A DNA stretch of 64,000 nucleotides, taken from assembly GCA_001599755.1 (NCBI GenBank), contig BCHX01000004.1:1364001-1428000 (forward strand), written 5' to 3'. Both the position numbers and the translations under genes were made by a program. The DNA is from Gliomastix tumulicola. Lineage: Eukaryota > Ascomycota > Sordariomycetes > Hypocreales > Bionectriaceae. The notes under the pieces were generated by a model. The model saw only the letters and a program-made list of their open reading frames with translations. It did no database searches and was not told the DNA's origin. Positions 9,385-19,833 of the stretch are shown here, one piece after another (positions within the stretch are counted from its first letter, which is position 1; the number at the start of each line of letters is the position of its first letter).

Positions 9385-10161
9385 CTACCAAGGATTCACA
9401 GCGCCGTCATAGTTCTGAAAAGTACCACTGATATCACGCGTCGCCTTATCAACCGTCTTGATCATAGCCGTCACGCTATCATCGACTGTGATAGCACCAA
9501 GATCCTTAAGCTTGAAGCCGGTGCCCGCAACAGCACCGGCAGCAAGGTCCGTCTCCACGAGTCCCGGATGGAAAACGAAGCTAGTGAGCCAAGGCTCCTC
9601 AAAGTGCAAACGACGGACGAACCAGTTGAGGGCCGTCTTGCTGCCGCCGTATGGGCTCGACGTAGGAGGGAACCCGAGAGCGACGAGGGTGTCGATCGCC
9701 GCGATGGACCCGATCAGGGTGGAAATGGCGATGAACTTGGGGTTTCCAGTCTTGCTGGCCTGGAGGAGATCGGCCGTCGCCTGGAAGAGCAGGATGGGGG
9801 CGATGGTGTTGACGTTGAAGTGCTCCTGGGTGTTGGCGGCGGTGGTCTTGCGGATGGTTGTGCCCCCGATGCTGATGCCGGCATTGGCAATGACGACGTC
9901 GAGAGCATCGATGCCGTGCTCCTTCTGGAGGGTGGTGACGGCTTCCTGGGCGTCCGTGGGCGATGAAGAGTCGAGCTTAACGACGATGAGCTTTGAGCCG
10001 GCGCCCTTGGGTAGGTCGTTGAGGGCCAGCGAGGTTTGGTGTGAAGGGTCTCGGACAGCGGCGATGACGGTCATGGAGGGCCTCGACAGGAAGGACTGCA
10101 CAAAGCCCTTCCCTATGCCACGGTTGGCACCAGTGATGAGATACGTAGTCTGGCTTGACAT
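9385..10161 (-). CDS. SDR, norsolorinic acid ketoreductase-like
   Basis: Intronless, 258 residues from MSSQTTYLITGANRGIGKG. TGANRGIG is the cofactor loop, AAVRDP after beta-2, VIANAGIS, an ISTLIGS segment with the active-site Ser, and SSPYGGSKTALNW with Tyr and Lys. FHPGLVETDLA follows. The layout matches the family named after the aflatoxin ketoreductase Nor-1 and related fungal ketoreductases, which reduce aryl or polyketide ketones. Real substrate unknown. The upstream 650 bp holds two inverted CGG sites (10373-10390 and 10596-10614) that suit a zinc-cluster regulator. Confidence 0.87.
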   Translation of the reverse strand: MSSQTTYLITGANRGIGKGFVQSFLSRPSMTVIAAVRDPSHQTSLALNDLPKGAGSKLIVVKLDSSSPTDAQEAVTTLQKEHGIDALDVVIANAGISIGGTTIRKTTAANTQEHFNVNTIAPILLFQATADLLQASKTGNPKFIAISTLIGSIAAIDTLVALGFPPTSSPYGGSKTALNWFVRRLHFEEPWLTSFVFHPGLVETDLAAGAVAGTGFKLKDLGAITVDDSVTAMIKTVDKATRDISGTFQNYDGAVNPW

Positions 10162-10372
10162 GTTGATGAGTCTCAAGATGTGTGTTCTCTGCGAATATAC
10201 AGATGTGTTGTCAAATGCTTGCTACGGCAGTACGAAATCAAAAGATCATTTCGTGGGTTTTATAGCCAGTCGCTTCGCTTTCGCATTGATTCAACACGGG
10301 AAGTAGATAGACCCCGACTATACCACGTCGAAGCTGACAAATTGGATGTCGTGATCTATAGTTCTATGTTCC

Positions 10373-10390
10373 TCGGCCTAGATAGGCCGA
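10373..10390. promoter_or_regulatory. Inverted repeat TCGGCCTA-GA-TAGGCCGA (CGG-N10-CCG)
   Basis: Perfect 8-bp arms with a 2-bp spacer. Read as triplets it is CGG-N10-CCG, the geometry of Put3-type zinc-cluster binding sites. It lies 212 bp upstream of the SDR start at 10161. Confidence 0.5.
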
Positions 10391-10595
10391 AGGTGTTGGC
10401 AAGATTCTGGTCTTTTCTATGGCAGTTGTGTTGGCGACGCCCACACGGAATGCATTTGCTAATGGCGCCGACAGCTCGTTTCTCTGGGGGTACACAGCGC
10501 AATGATTCAAGGCCGCAGAACCACAGTAAAACTCCGCAAGCTGGAGAGAGCCACTGCGTTATCGTACGTTCAATTCTCATGACTCGGGGCAGTAA

Positions 10596-10614
10596 TCGGC
10601 CGAATAGAGGCCGG
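10596..10614. promoter_or_regulatory. Second inverted CGG site (CGG-N11-CCG)
   Basis: TCGGCCGAATAGAGGCCGG contains CGG-N11-CCG and shares most of its words with the site at 10373-10390. It is about 435 bp upstream of the SDR start. Confidence 0.4.
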
Positions 10615-10811
10615 AAGGACAGCAAGGCGCAGATTACCAAGCCTTTCATCAAAGGAAACCGTGCGAGAAGCTGCAATGACTCCGTCTATTGGATTGGTAG
10701 CGAGAAGAATACCGATCAATCATCCATGACGCGAAATTTTCGTCTCACGAGAAGCGCACTGCAGCGTAGTTGAGACGAAACAGGACTTGATTATTACATG
10801 ATGTGTTAGAA

Positions 10812-11903
10812 TTACAGCTTCACCACCAACTTTGTGCCCTTCACCTTCCCAGCTCTTAGCTCATCGAGCCCCTCTAATATACCATCCCATCCATTCTCGT
10901 ATACAGTTGTCGGAGGCGCTCTCAGAGTCTTCTTTTCGATAAGCCCGGGCAACTTGGTACAGAAACGAGCCAGTGCATCACGATCGCCCGGAACAGCGGG
11001 GAATTTCGGTCCCACGGGGGCCAGCCATTGAAAAGGCTTCCCAAAGAGTGTGTAGGCCATGATCAGCTCGTGCTTGATGGCCGGGTTCTTAGGCTTGGCG
11101 GGCTGGAGCAGCGTGATGAGTTTGCCACCGCTGCTGAGGACGGCGTCGCAGATGGAGAACGACTGGCCTTCGGAGAAGCAGTCGACCGCCACGGTGATTC
11201 CGTGGTATTGCTTCGCGATGGTCTCGCCGATACTGGGGTCGCTGTAGTCGAAGACAGCGTCTGCGCCGTAGCTCTTGACGAGATCTGTAGAGCGCGGGGA
11301 GGCAGTGGTGACGACCGTGTAGCCTGCCGCCTTGGCCGTCTGGATCGTAAAGAGACCAGCGGAGGTAGATCCAGCGTAGATAAAGATGACAGGACTCGCG
11401 CGACCGGCCTCGTCCCGGTTCTCAGCAGATACTTCGTCCGCCCAAGGGAGACCCAGACGGACGTTGAGAGCCAGCATGGCAGTCACCCCCGACACACCAA
11501 AGGTCGCAGCGTCCGTATCGCTCACACCTTCGGGCACCTTCCAAGCGAGGTCCGCGTCGATCTTCAGGTATTCAGCAAAGGAGCCGCGGTCCGGGTACAG
11601 TCCGCCGTGGACAGAACCGGCTACTCTGTCGCCGACGGCCCAGGATCCAGCGGCGTTGGTGCCGACCTCGGCGACCTCGCCTGCATAGTCGCAGCCGATG
11701 ATGCAGCCTGGCGGAGAGACGATGTCGATGTGCTTGTAATCTGTTGGGTTGAGCGCCACGGCGCGGACCTTGACGAGGATCTCATCGGGAGAAATGGTCG
11801 GCTTGGGCACGTCTTGATACTCAGCTCCCAAGCCAAAGCCCTTGCCCAAGGCAATGGTGGAGATCCTCGAGAGCAGATGGGGCTTGGAGACGAGGGCTTT
11901 CAT
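10812..11903 (-). CDS. MDR-family trans-acting enoyl reductase (LovC/ToxD-like)
   Basis: Intronless, 363 residues from MKALVSKPHLLSR. The N-terminal GroES-like half contains LVKVRAVALNPTDYKHID, then CDYAGEVAEVG and GDRVAG. The NAD(P) half has IYAGSTSAGLFTIQTAK. The invariant zinc ligands of true alcohol dehydrogenases are absent, as in LovC, ToxD and other stand-alone enoyl reductases that serve highly reducing polyketide synthases. The length equals that of LovC. No PKS is in this window, so the partner may lie elsewhere, or the enzyme may act on a different enone. Its promoter shares a block with the NmrA-like gene 9 kb away. Confidence 0.85.
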   Translation of the reverse strand: MKALVSKPHLLSRISTIALGKGFGLGAEYQDVPKPTISPDEILVKVRAVALNPTDYKHIDIVSPPGCIIGCDYAGEVAEVGTNAAGSWAVGDRVAGSVHGGLYPDRGSFAEYLKIDADLAWKVPEGVSDTDAATFGVSGVTAMLALNVRLGLPWADEVSAENRDEAGRASPVIFIYAGSTSAGLFTIQTAKAAGYTVVTTASPRSTDLVKSYGADAVFDYSDPSIGETIAKQYHGITVAVDCFSEGQSFSICDAVLSSGGKLITLLQPAKPKNPAIKHELIMAYTLFGKPFQWLAPVGPKFPAVPGDRDALARFCTKLPGLIEKKTLRAPPTTVYENGWDGILEGLDELRAGKVKGTKLVVKL

Positions 11904-12323
11904 GGTTGCGGTTGTGATTGGACAAAATACGTGGTGGTGCAAGAGGACGAGACGGATCACAGGTTGGAGTGTGAAAGAAGCTTATAAGGGCCGAACAATA
12001 CGCCAGATGTGGCATTTCCCAGCCAGAGAAAATCGATGACCCGCTCGGCCAGATCCGTTGCCCGATCCGGGTGAGAGATTGCACCGGCTCTCCGGCTTCA
12101 CATAAGAACTCCGTTCCAGCTGGGACTAGCAACGCTAACACTTGACGGCTTGGTGCAGTTCTCGATGCTTCTGCCCCACGCAAAACGTCAAATCTTGCTG
12201 GCTTTGTCCGCAATCAGTGTATCATAATGACATAGACTAGGTAGTTCTCCGCTTGGTCATCAAACTTCGTGCCTCGGCTCAGATATGCAACCTTGCCACC
12301 AATCTCGTTAGTTCCTCGTCGAT
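11904..12323. other. Intergenic, promoter of the enoyl reductase
   Basis: Contains copy B of the shared promoter block. Nothing else is supported. Confidence 0.6.
12006..12140 (-). promoter_or_regulatory. Promoter block, copy B (shared with 2764-2896)
   Basis: Starts about 100 bp upstream of the enoyl-reductase ATG. It has the same ordered words as copy A, with scattered substitutions and small gaps, including CATTTCCC at 12013-12020. Confidence 0.6.
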
Positions 12324-14752
12324 CTACACTAGAGCAATTTCCTCTCGCGCCTCCTCCTTGAGCCATGGCTGGTAAATGGTCTCCATGACTTTGACAGAAA
12401 CAGAGCCCACTCGCATGTACGGGACGCTTCCAGAGCCTACTGCGGCGGTCTGTCGCAGCACCAACCCAACCAAGGTGACCTTCACGCCCTGGTTCAACTG
12501 AGGGTATTTCTGCTCCCCTTCCAGGCTGTACCCAAGAAATAGCAGTGTGAGCCTGCCCACAGTTGGCCTGGGCACGAGATACTCGGCATCGAAATGAAGA
12601 CTGAACGAAGTGTCCCGGCCCAAGTTGGACGCCTCGGTCTCTGCCCTCAGCCTATCCTCCTCCTCATCGACAACCACATTGCTCTCTACCGGCACCGTTT
12701 TCCCCGGGCACAGCTGATCATGGAACCGCTGGCCGATGGTCCAGGCCCCGAAGTCGACTGTCCTCACTAGAGCATTGAGCACAAGCTTCCTCTTCTCAAG
12801 CGTGCTATAGTCGCCAAATGCCTCCCCCGGTAAGGAGACTGCCTCAGCGAGACTGTGTCTGTAGCCCAGAGCAACGGTGGGACGGGTCTGCAACGCCCCG
12901 AACATGATCGAATTTCCCGGCGGCAGACATGCCCACGACCAGCTAGGTAGCTCTTTACCCAAGGGGCCCAGAGCTGGTCTTGCTGCTGCGCCCTGCCATA
13001 GGAGACCCGCGAGCCCTTGCCGGAAGATACCCGCCGCGTATGCGTTCTTTGCCTCTGCGGCTGGCTTTGTGCTTTCTACGCGGCCCATCTCCACCGACTC
13101 GGGGTTTCTGCGCTCTAGGAGGCTCTCTACCACGCCGTGAATGGCAACCAGGCGGTCTGACAGGTACGAGAGGTTCATCTTGCAGTAGATCCTCAGCACT
13201 TCCGTCCACAACAATGGAATGTCGGCTTCCACAACATCGGCACCCAGGCTTCTCCGCACATCCTGCAGCTGTTGCGCCTCCTGACTGGCGTTTCCGACGC
13301 TGCTTGCAATACCCGACTGGACTGTTCGAGAGAGATCTTGAGCGTCGGCTTCGGCTTCCGAGATGCCCTGCTGGGTTCGACACTCCCAGTACAGACCCGT
13401 CCTTGAGAAGTGCAGGACCCGTCGAGACAGCAGCCATTCCTGGAAGCACCACCCGCGTATCATGAGCGGCTGCTTGACGAATTCCTCGACCCAGTTGCAC
13501 GGCTCCGCATACCATACCCATTGCTGCTCCTGTACCTTTCCGTTCTCATCGACTGATGGCGGCAATGGTGTGTCCCCTTCCTCGCCCCCAGGGATATGCG
13601 TGCGCGTGCCGACGACGCTCGAACGGGGAAACCCGAACCGCCAGCCCGATCTTTCGCAAAGAAACCCGTCATCTGCCCTGAGCGACCTCGACGCCGCAAT
13701 GGTACACTTCGCGTTGCGGTAGTAGTCTTTCATCCTCGGGGCCTCCTTCTCCCAGTCCAGCGTACTGGCCATGGCGGGATTGATGGGATTCCTGAGGGGC
13801 TGCACGATGCACAGCGCGTCGATCCACAGGTATTTGATGCCCATCTTCCGCGTCAGGAGTACGGCGTCCTGCATCGTCTCTGGGAGCTCGTCGCTGCCGA
13901 ATCCCTCGGCTCTGCGGTCCTCGACGTTACCCCATGTAGTGATGCCTTGGCGGACGCCACCCCAGCAGTAGCTCAAGATCAGGTACGGAGGAGGGTGGAC
14001 GCCAGTCTCTCTGCTGGAGAGTGGCAAATCTGATGGTGTGTGTCGTAGGAAGAGGGCATGCTCATCAGACACGTCTATAAGCCGTGTCGGCAGGACGGCG
14101 GAGCTGGAGCTATCGACATCCGCCTTGCACGACGGGTGCCCGTTACAGCAGTCCGCGATCCAGGGACCGATGACACGATCGACGAGAAAGTGAACATCCT
14201 CGGGTAGGGTGTTATGCTGGAATACTGCCGAGAAAATCAGTTGAAATGCCACACACACATCCCCGTTGATCTATCAGGGGGGGAGAACATACGTCTCACA
14301 CTTGACGGATCATCACCGAACCCGGAGGTTCCCGCAGGCTCTCCGTCAGGATTCCACGACGACGACGAGCCTCCCACAATCGAGACCAGCTTTTCCTTGA
14401 TGAATACCACCCTGCTGCCCACCTTGAACTTGATCGCGAGAGGGCTGCCTGGCTCCCCCGCACCCCGCCCTGTCGGCAGCATAGTAACCCGCACTAAACA
14501 TTTCCCACTCGGTCCTTCACGGGCGTCGTAGATCGCACTCGGGTCCGAGTACTGGAGCAGGGACCACCAGAAGAGGCGACAGAGGCCGCAGCCCAGATGA
14601 GCGGCCTCGCTGAAGTCAGCGATGTTCTCGTGGTGGACGACGGCGTCGAATTGTCCCGGCCCCAGCCATTCGTCCCAGTTGCCGTGGTGAATCTCACGGC
14701 ACGCGGCGCATCGCCACTCGCAAGTCTGAACTGGTCCGGTCTGCTCAGCCAT
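12324..14752 (-). CDS. HET-domain protein (heterokaryon incompatibility-like)
   Basis: Two exons, 14752-14293 and 14224-12324, give 786 residues in phase. The N-terminal 150 residues are Cys-rich (CEWRCAACREIHH, CGLCRLFWWSL), as in many fungal HET proteins. The HET core follows: LILSYCWGG, then ETMQDAVLLTRKMGIKYLWIDALCIVQ, then DYYRNAKCTIAAS and RGWCFQEWLLSRR. HET domains belong to the TIR-like group of death-inducing modules in fungal self/non-self recognition. No NACHT or WD repeats are attached, so this is a stand-alone HET gene. A TATA box lies about 120 bp upstream. It divides the reductase cluster from the carbohydrate genes and need not belong to either. Confidence 0.9.
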
Positions 14753-15944
14753 GGTGAAGCAAAGAGCATACGGAATGTCGGACGATGAGCGGGTGAAGAG
14801 GGGTAAGTACGTCGGCTGCAGGGGTCTGATCCATCCGCGCACAAGGACCACGGGCCGAGAGCCATATATATGGTTGTAGTCGGCTCGCTCTGGGCTGGGG
14901 CTGAGTGTGTGCGCGCGCCTGCATGCTGACAGGGGAACCGTGAGAGAATTGACCTACCCTAGACGCAATGCTGCCAAAACCAAGGTCGAGTTACTCATCC
15001 AAATTCATCAGTTCAGGAATCATACCATGCTTCTAAAATATCAGATAGATCATGCTATTGGCATGCTGTCTTTGAACGTGCTGCCTTGCTGTCTAATATC
15101 TCGGTACTGTCTTGTATTAAGGTAGTGTAGAACAAGTGCGGAGGAATAGTCTACTACTTACTCTCCATGATGTTAGAATATCCGTCAGACGAGGAAGGCA
15201 ACCCCAATGGCAAATATGCATGTTCATATTGGTAGTGTCGCTTGTACGACCGTGACCTAATATATTTTAATAGCTGTGTTAGGAGAAGAGCTGCACGCCC
15301 TGTGTATGTTCTCATCGGATGACGCCAGTCCTGAACTGTCTGTAACCATCCTAGCCATGACACTTGTAGTTGCTGACCTCCATGCGATCACCTGCACCTT
15401 AGCTGATGATTACGGTGTTGTACTGTGGGTGAAATGTGTCGGGCTCTTTTCACACCCCGTACTCAAATCCGGCTGGATGCCTTGGGTGGTCTACATCGGG
15501 ACAGTCAAAGCCGACACTTCGTCCTGGTGTACACACCCCTCGTGCTTGTCATATCACATCACATATTGCGTCAGGAATCACTGTCTCTACGGGGGAATCT
15601 TTGGCACGAAACGACGAACACCGGCATCGCGGCATCATCTTACATGCAGATTGTGGGGTCTGGGGTACATCGAGCCATCCTTCCCCAGGGATTCGCGCTG
15701 CAACTCATTGGTCCGGCAAAGACGAAACAAGAAGATCGACATCTCGCTTGTCTAAGCTATCGGCCGCAGATTTGCCCGAGACCTTCGCTGTCCCCGAATC
15801 GCACCACCTGGAGCCAGACACCATCAACTCTATAAGAGTCAAGCTTGAAGACTGTAACAATGGTAAATGTTATGCAGCCATCTTCATCTTCATTTGAGAA
15901 CACATTCCCGCTCACAAAGTGTCCCTACCTGAAACTGATTCATC
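14753..15944. other. Long divergent intergenic region
   Basis: About 1.2 kb between the HET gene and the GH16 gene. Open frames here lack protein-family character and I support none. The HET TATA box is at 14873-14882; a CTATAAG element near 15829 may serve the GH16 gene. Confidence 0.6.
14873..14882 (-). promoter_or_regulatory. TATA box of the HET gene
   Basis: CATATATATG about 120 bp upstream of the start codon. Confidence 0.4.
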
Positions 15945-16813
15945 ATGCTGGCCAAGTCCTTCCTCGTTTCTGCACTCCTCCCCGGGGCCATGGCTGCCGT
16001 GGCTGGAGGCTTGCACCAGCGCGCCGCCGTCACCGACATACCCTCCGACTCCTTCAACAGCCTCGACGAGTACTGGAACTACAACTACCCCTGGGGCCAA
16101 ACCCACAATGGCGGCGCCAAAATGACCAAGGAGCAGGTGTCCGTCGAGAACGGCGTCCTCAAGCTGACCGCCACGCCTACATCCAGCGAAGCCGATCCGA
16201 TTCACTACTACTCTGGTGCCATCCACGCCAAGAAGACCTTCACGGTCGCCGCGGGCGGTGGCTACGACATCAGTGCCGAGTTCATCGCGCCTGTGGCCAA
16301 GGGCACCTGGCCGGCCTTCTGGCTCAACGCCGCCTCTGGCTGGCCCCCGGAGATTGACATTGCCGAGTGGAAGGGCTCGGGCAAGATCTCCTTCAACACC
16401 TTCAACACGTCCAGCCAGGTCGAGGCACTCGACGTCGACTATCCCAACCCGGGCTCGTGGCATTCGGTCAAGGCGGAGATCCGAGACCGCAACGGGTACG
16501 AGGTCAGCACCAAGTTCTACCTCGATGGCAAGCTTGTGACTACGCAGATCGCGAACGATTACGTCGGCAAGGGGCTCAGACTGTATGTGAATGTTTTGTG
16601 CAGCTCTTTTTTCAAAGATGAGATGAAGATTGGACGAAGCTGGCTGACGTTTCCTTTTTTACAGTATCATCAATTACCAGACTGAGGGATCTTCCGGGTC
16701 GCCTGGCCCTACCGGACGTAAGTTGCCATGTCTGAGGCCTTTTCTACAGCGACTAACATGCAGTAGCGACGACCTACCAGGTCCGAAATGTCGAAGTCAT
16801 CAGCTACAACTAG
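15945..16813 (+). CDS. Secreted GH16-family beta-glucanase-like glycoside hydrolase
   Basis: Starts MLAKSFLVSALLPGAMAAVAGG, a clear signal peptide. Three exons are inferred: 15945-16582, 16665-16717 and a short last exon ending in VRNVEVISYN. The last acceptor could be either of two AGs three bases apart. The GH16 active-site signature EIDIAEW is present; its first Glu is the nucleophile and its last the acid/base. The surrounding segments (FSG-like SGAIHAKKTF, WPAFWLNAA) fit a beta-jelly roll. Substrates in this family include beta-1,3- and beta-1,3/1,4-glucans. About 246 residues, short for the family, with no carbohydrate-binding module. It converges on the GH43 gene. Confidence 0.85.
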
Positions 16814-17173
16814 GCTCTCCTGTAAATAGGCATTCGTGCAGATCAATACAATACCTGAAATCTCCTGATAGACTCTTGCGGGCTACGCTTCCGTCTTGAT
16901 ACATCCCATCAAACGCAGATGTGTTTGAGCGCAATATCTCATATGGAAAGGGCTGGCATGTCCTCGTAACATCAATCTTGATCCTATTTCATTCAACACC
17001 CCAATTCTCATTCATAACGTATTACAGACGAACAGCTGTATGGATGCACCAAGCACGTGGCATATTCTGCTTTGTGACGTGTTTGTGATGAAGTCATGGG
17101 GATGGTCGTGCGGAATCCTCAAATCAGGAAGCAATCCGTAGTTATTACTATGCAATACCTAGCTAGCAAGTAC
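16814..17173. other. Convergent intergenic spacer
   Basis: Between the GH16 and GH43 3' ends. I see no gene or repeat. Confidence 0.6.
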
Positions 17174-19833
17174 TTAACACTTCTTCGGTCCGCAGTTCCC
17201 ATTCACAGTCACCTCATGCACGCCAGCCAGCCATGTAGCAGAGGCGTTATGCTCGACGTCCCATACCGACGAAACATTGAGACGGACGTAGCGATAGCGC
17301 CCTTCCAGCTCGTGAGCCTTGTACCCAGGCAGCGTGTCCTTGGTATTGTCGACAAGCTGCGTCCAGGTGACATTGTCGGTGCTCCCGCTGACGGTGAACA
17401 AGTACGCGGACATGGAGCCCGAGACAGTCCGGAAGGAGAAGCCGGCCCACGACAGGTCGCAGGACTGCTCAAGATCGACCTGCCAGAAGAAGGGCACGCT
17501 GGAGGGGTTGTAGTACTGCGCGATGGCGTCGTTGGCATTGACGTCGAAGTTGACGCCGTCGTTGGCGACGGAAGCACTGAAGTTGTAGGTGCCCGCCTTG
17601 ATCTGGGCCTCGGTCAGAGGCTTTGATGGCGTTGCCGAGACGGGCTTCCCCCGAGAGAGCAACTTGGACGTCGATGGACGAATGACACCGTTCGCCACGT
17701 CAACTGCGGGAGCCGGGTCAAAGGAAATAGTGAGGTTACCGCTTCCTGCAACACCACCCTCTCCAACTGTATCATCATCGAGATAAAGGGCAGTGAAGAT
17801 GTGCGTGGAACGGATCAAGTCCACGGGATGATGGCGATCACCCACGTAAATGTACGTTGGATCCTCGTCAGTCCCGATGTTGAGGATCCAGGTAGGCTGG
17901 CTTCCATAGGTGGTGAGATCGCCTGCCGGCGAGAGCTTGGACCACTTCGCCCTGCCGTTGCGATATCCTGAGACGGAATCCCGAGGCAGAGAGAAGCCGC
18001 CCTCGATGTCATTCGAACGCACGTACTGCGCCTGGTTGGGAAACCATCCGCTCTGGGTGGATGTCAGCATGTACACGTACTCCCCGTTTGCGCCCCCATG
18101 CCGGATAAGCGCAGGCGCTTCGCGTGACTCGTTCACAAAGACGTCGTACTCCTTCTCGGGGTCGACTTCGGTGAGGTCGTCGGTCAGCTTCCAGAAACGC
18201 GTGTGGACGTTGTCGGTAGCCGTGATGAGGTAGGAGGTCCCGGACTTGGGGTCTTCCCAGACGGTCATGTCTCGCGAACCGTAGCCGAGGTTGTAGCCCA
18301 GACCGGGAGGGTCGGGATCCGTGCCGTCAAGCGTGTAGTACACGTTGGACATGTAAGAAGGGCTGTAGACCCTGGCCGCCCCAGCTTGGAACAGGTATCC
18401 GTCGCGCTTGTACGATCCGGAGGCGAAGTTGAAGACTGGGGCAAACAGGGGAACATCAGACGCGTCGGCAGCCACTTCGTAGACTTGCGACGCGATCTCG
18501 CTGGCTTCGCCGTCGTGCACGGCTATCGCTCTGACCTCGACTTGTGTCCCAGCATCGCCCTTTATCATAATCCTTGTTCCCGGCGTGTATTCCTGATCAG
18601 ACCCAGCGGCTGGATCTGATCCGTTGGTTGTGTAGTAGATCTTGGTGGCCTGCTTGTACGTCGTCAGGAACGCGGCGTCCCCGCTGTTCACCAGCACGAC
18701 CTCGTTAGAGGACGACTCCTCCAGTGTTGGGCTGATCAGCGGCGGTTCCAGTTCCGGCTGCGCTCCATCTTCGGCCGCAATGGTGATGTTCCTGCTTGAA
18801 ACCGAGGAGCGAGTGTCGGTGGCGTAGCGGACGATATACGAGGCGGGCGAGACCTTGTGAGTCCCCTTGTACCGGTCGTAGACCGTGGCATTCCAGGGTG
18901 TCATCTCCACCGCAACGGCTTTCATCGTCACGTTGAAGCGTACGCCAGACAGCGTGAGTGTTCCGTACTGGGACGCGGAGACGTAAGCGGGAGTGTAGGG
19001 GCTGGTCGTGCTGGGCGTGCCGTACTGGAGGATCGTCGGGGGATAACTCGGCACGTTCGGGGAGTAGGCGATGGTGTTGACGGACGAGTCGAGTTTCTGG
19101 GCGCTATAGTCGGGCTTGACTGCCCCTACGCGGTCGCCCATGGCAGATGGGGATTCGTATCCGGCTCCGGGTCGGTGGTGACTCTTGCTCGTCACTGTGT
19201 AGGGACCGTCGACGTTATCGGCGGTGAAGACGATGACTTCGGAGGCAGAGTATGAGTTGCCAGTTTCGTAGTGCTAATCAGAGCAAGGGTCAGAGGGGGC
19301 GCGTGCATTGAATGTCATGGGAGGCGACTTACGATCCAGATGACATATTTTCCTGTTGCTTTCGACTTCATAAGCTTGGGTCGCTCCAGCCGACACCAGG
19401 CCAGCCTCTGATTGCCTTCCTCGTCAGGGGTGTGCACGGTGATGACGGCTCCGACCTTGTCCCAGTTCAGAAGATCGTCCGACTTGTACAAGCTAGATGA
19501 AGAAATGGACCGTCAGATTGTGCGATACTCGAACGACCGTGAGACTCACTTGATCATTGCCGGGTCGTCCGAGGACTGGAGGCCGATCGACGGCAGGTTC
19601 TGGCCAACCCAGTAGAATGTCGAGTTCTCCTCATAGTAGTTGCCGCCCCAGGCATGGATGACGTTGCCGTCTGTGTCCAGCCATTCCTTCCCATTCGGAA
19701 CCGTCGTGTATCTTTCGACGTCTCTGTGCGAATGGGAGGACTGTCCGGCAGCCGGTACAAGATCGAGCGGGCTCGCCTCAACCTTGGGGAGACCCAAAGA
19801 CAGGCAGCCGAGAAGGAAAGCGAGGCGAATCAT
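17174..19833 (-). CDS. Secreted multidomain GH43 enzyme with inserted chitobiase-C-like repeats and C-terminal F5/8C domain
   Basis: Exons 19833-19550, 19492-19333 and 19273-17174 encode 847 residues. A signal peptide (MIRLAFLLGCLSLGLPKVEA) is followed by the start of a GH43 propeller (NVIHAWGGNYYEE, LYKSDDLLNW, RLERPKLMKSKATGKYVIWIHYE). The propeller is interrupted by roughly 250 residues containing two chitobiase/hexosaminidase C-terminal-like repeats (YYTTNGSDP and VYYTLDGTDP). It then resumes with GSRDMTVWED and SQPTWILNIG. The last 140 residues form an F5/8 type C (discoidin) domain (FFWQVDLEQSCDLSW to HEVTVNG). The nearest known activity is exo-beta-1,3-galactanase of the GH43_24 type, from memory. 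The insertion inside the catalytic domain is unusual. Confidence 0.8.

Larger units (their letters stand above)
10162..10811. other. Intergenic, promoter of the Nor-1-like SDR
   Basis: Small open frames exist here but none shows recognisable protein character. The region holds two inverted-repeat candidate regulator sites. Confidence 0.6.

Noticed and set aside
10180..10773. A 197-residue plus-strand frame in the Nor-1-like promoter
   Set aside because: No recognisable domain, odd composition, and it overlaps two candidate regulator sites.
11028..11987. A 319-residue plus-strand frame opposite the enoyl reductase
   Set aside because: Low-complexity translation and full overlap with a well-supported MDR gene.
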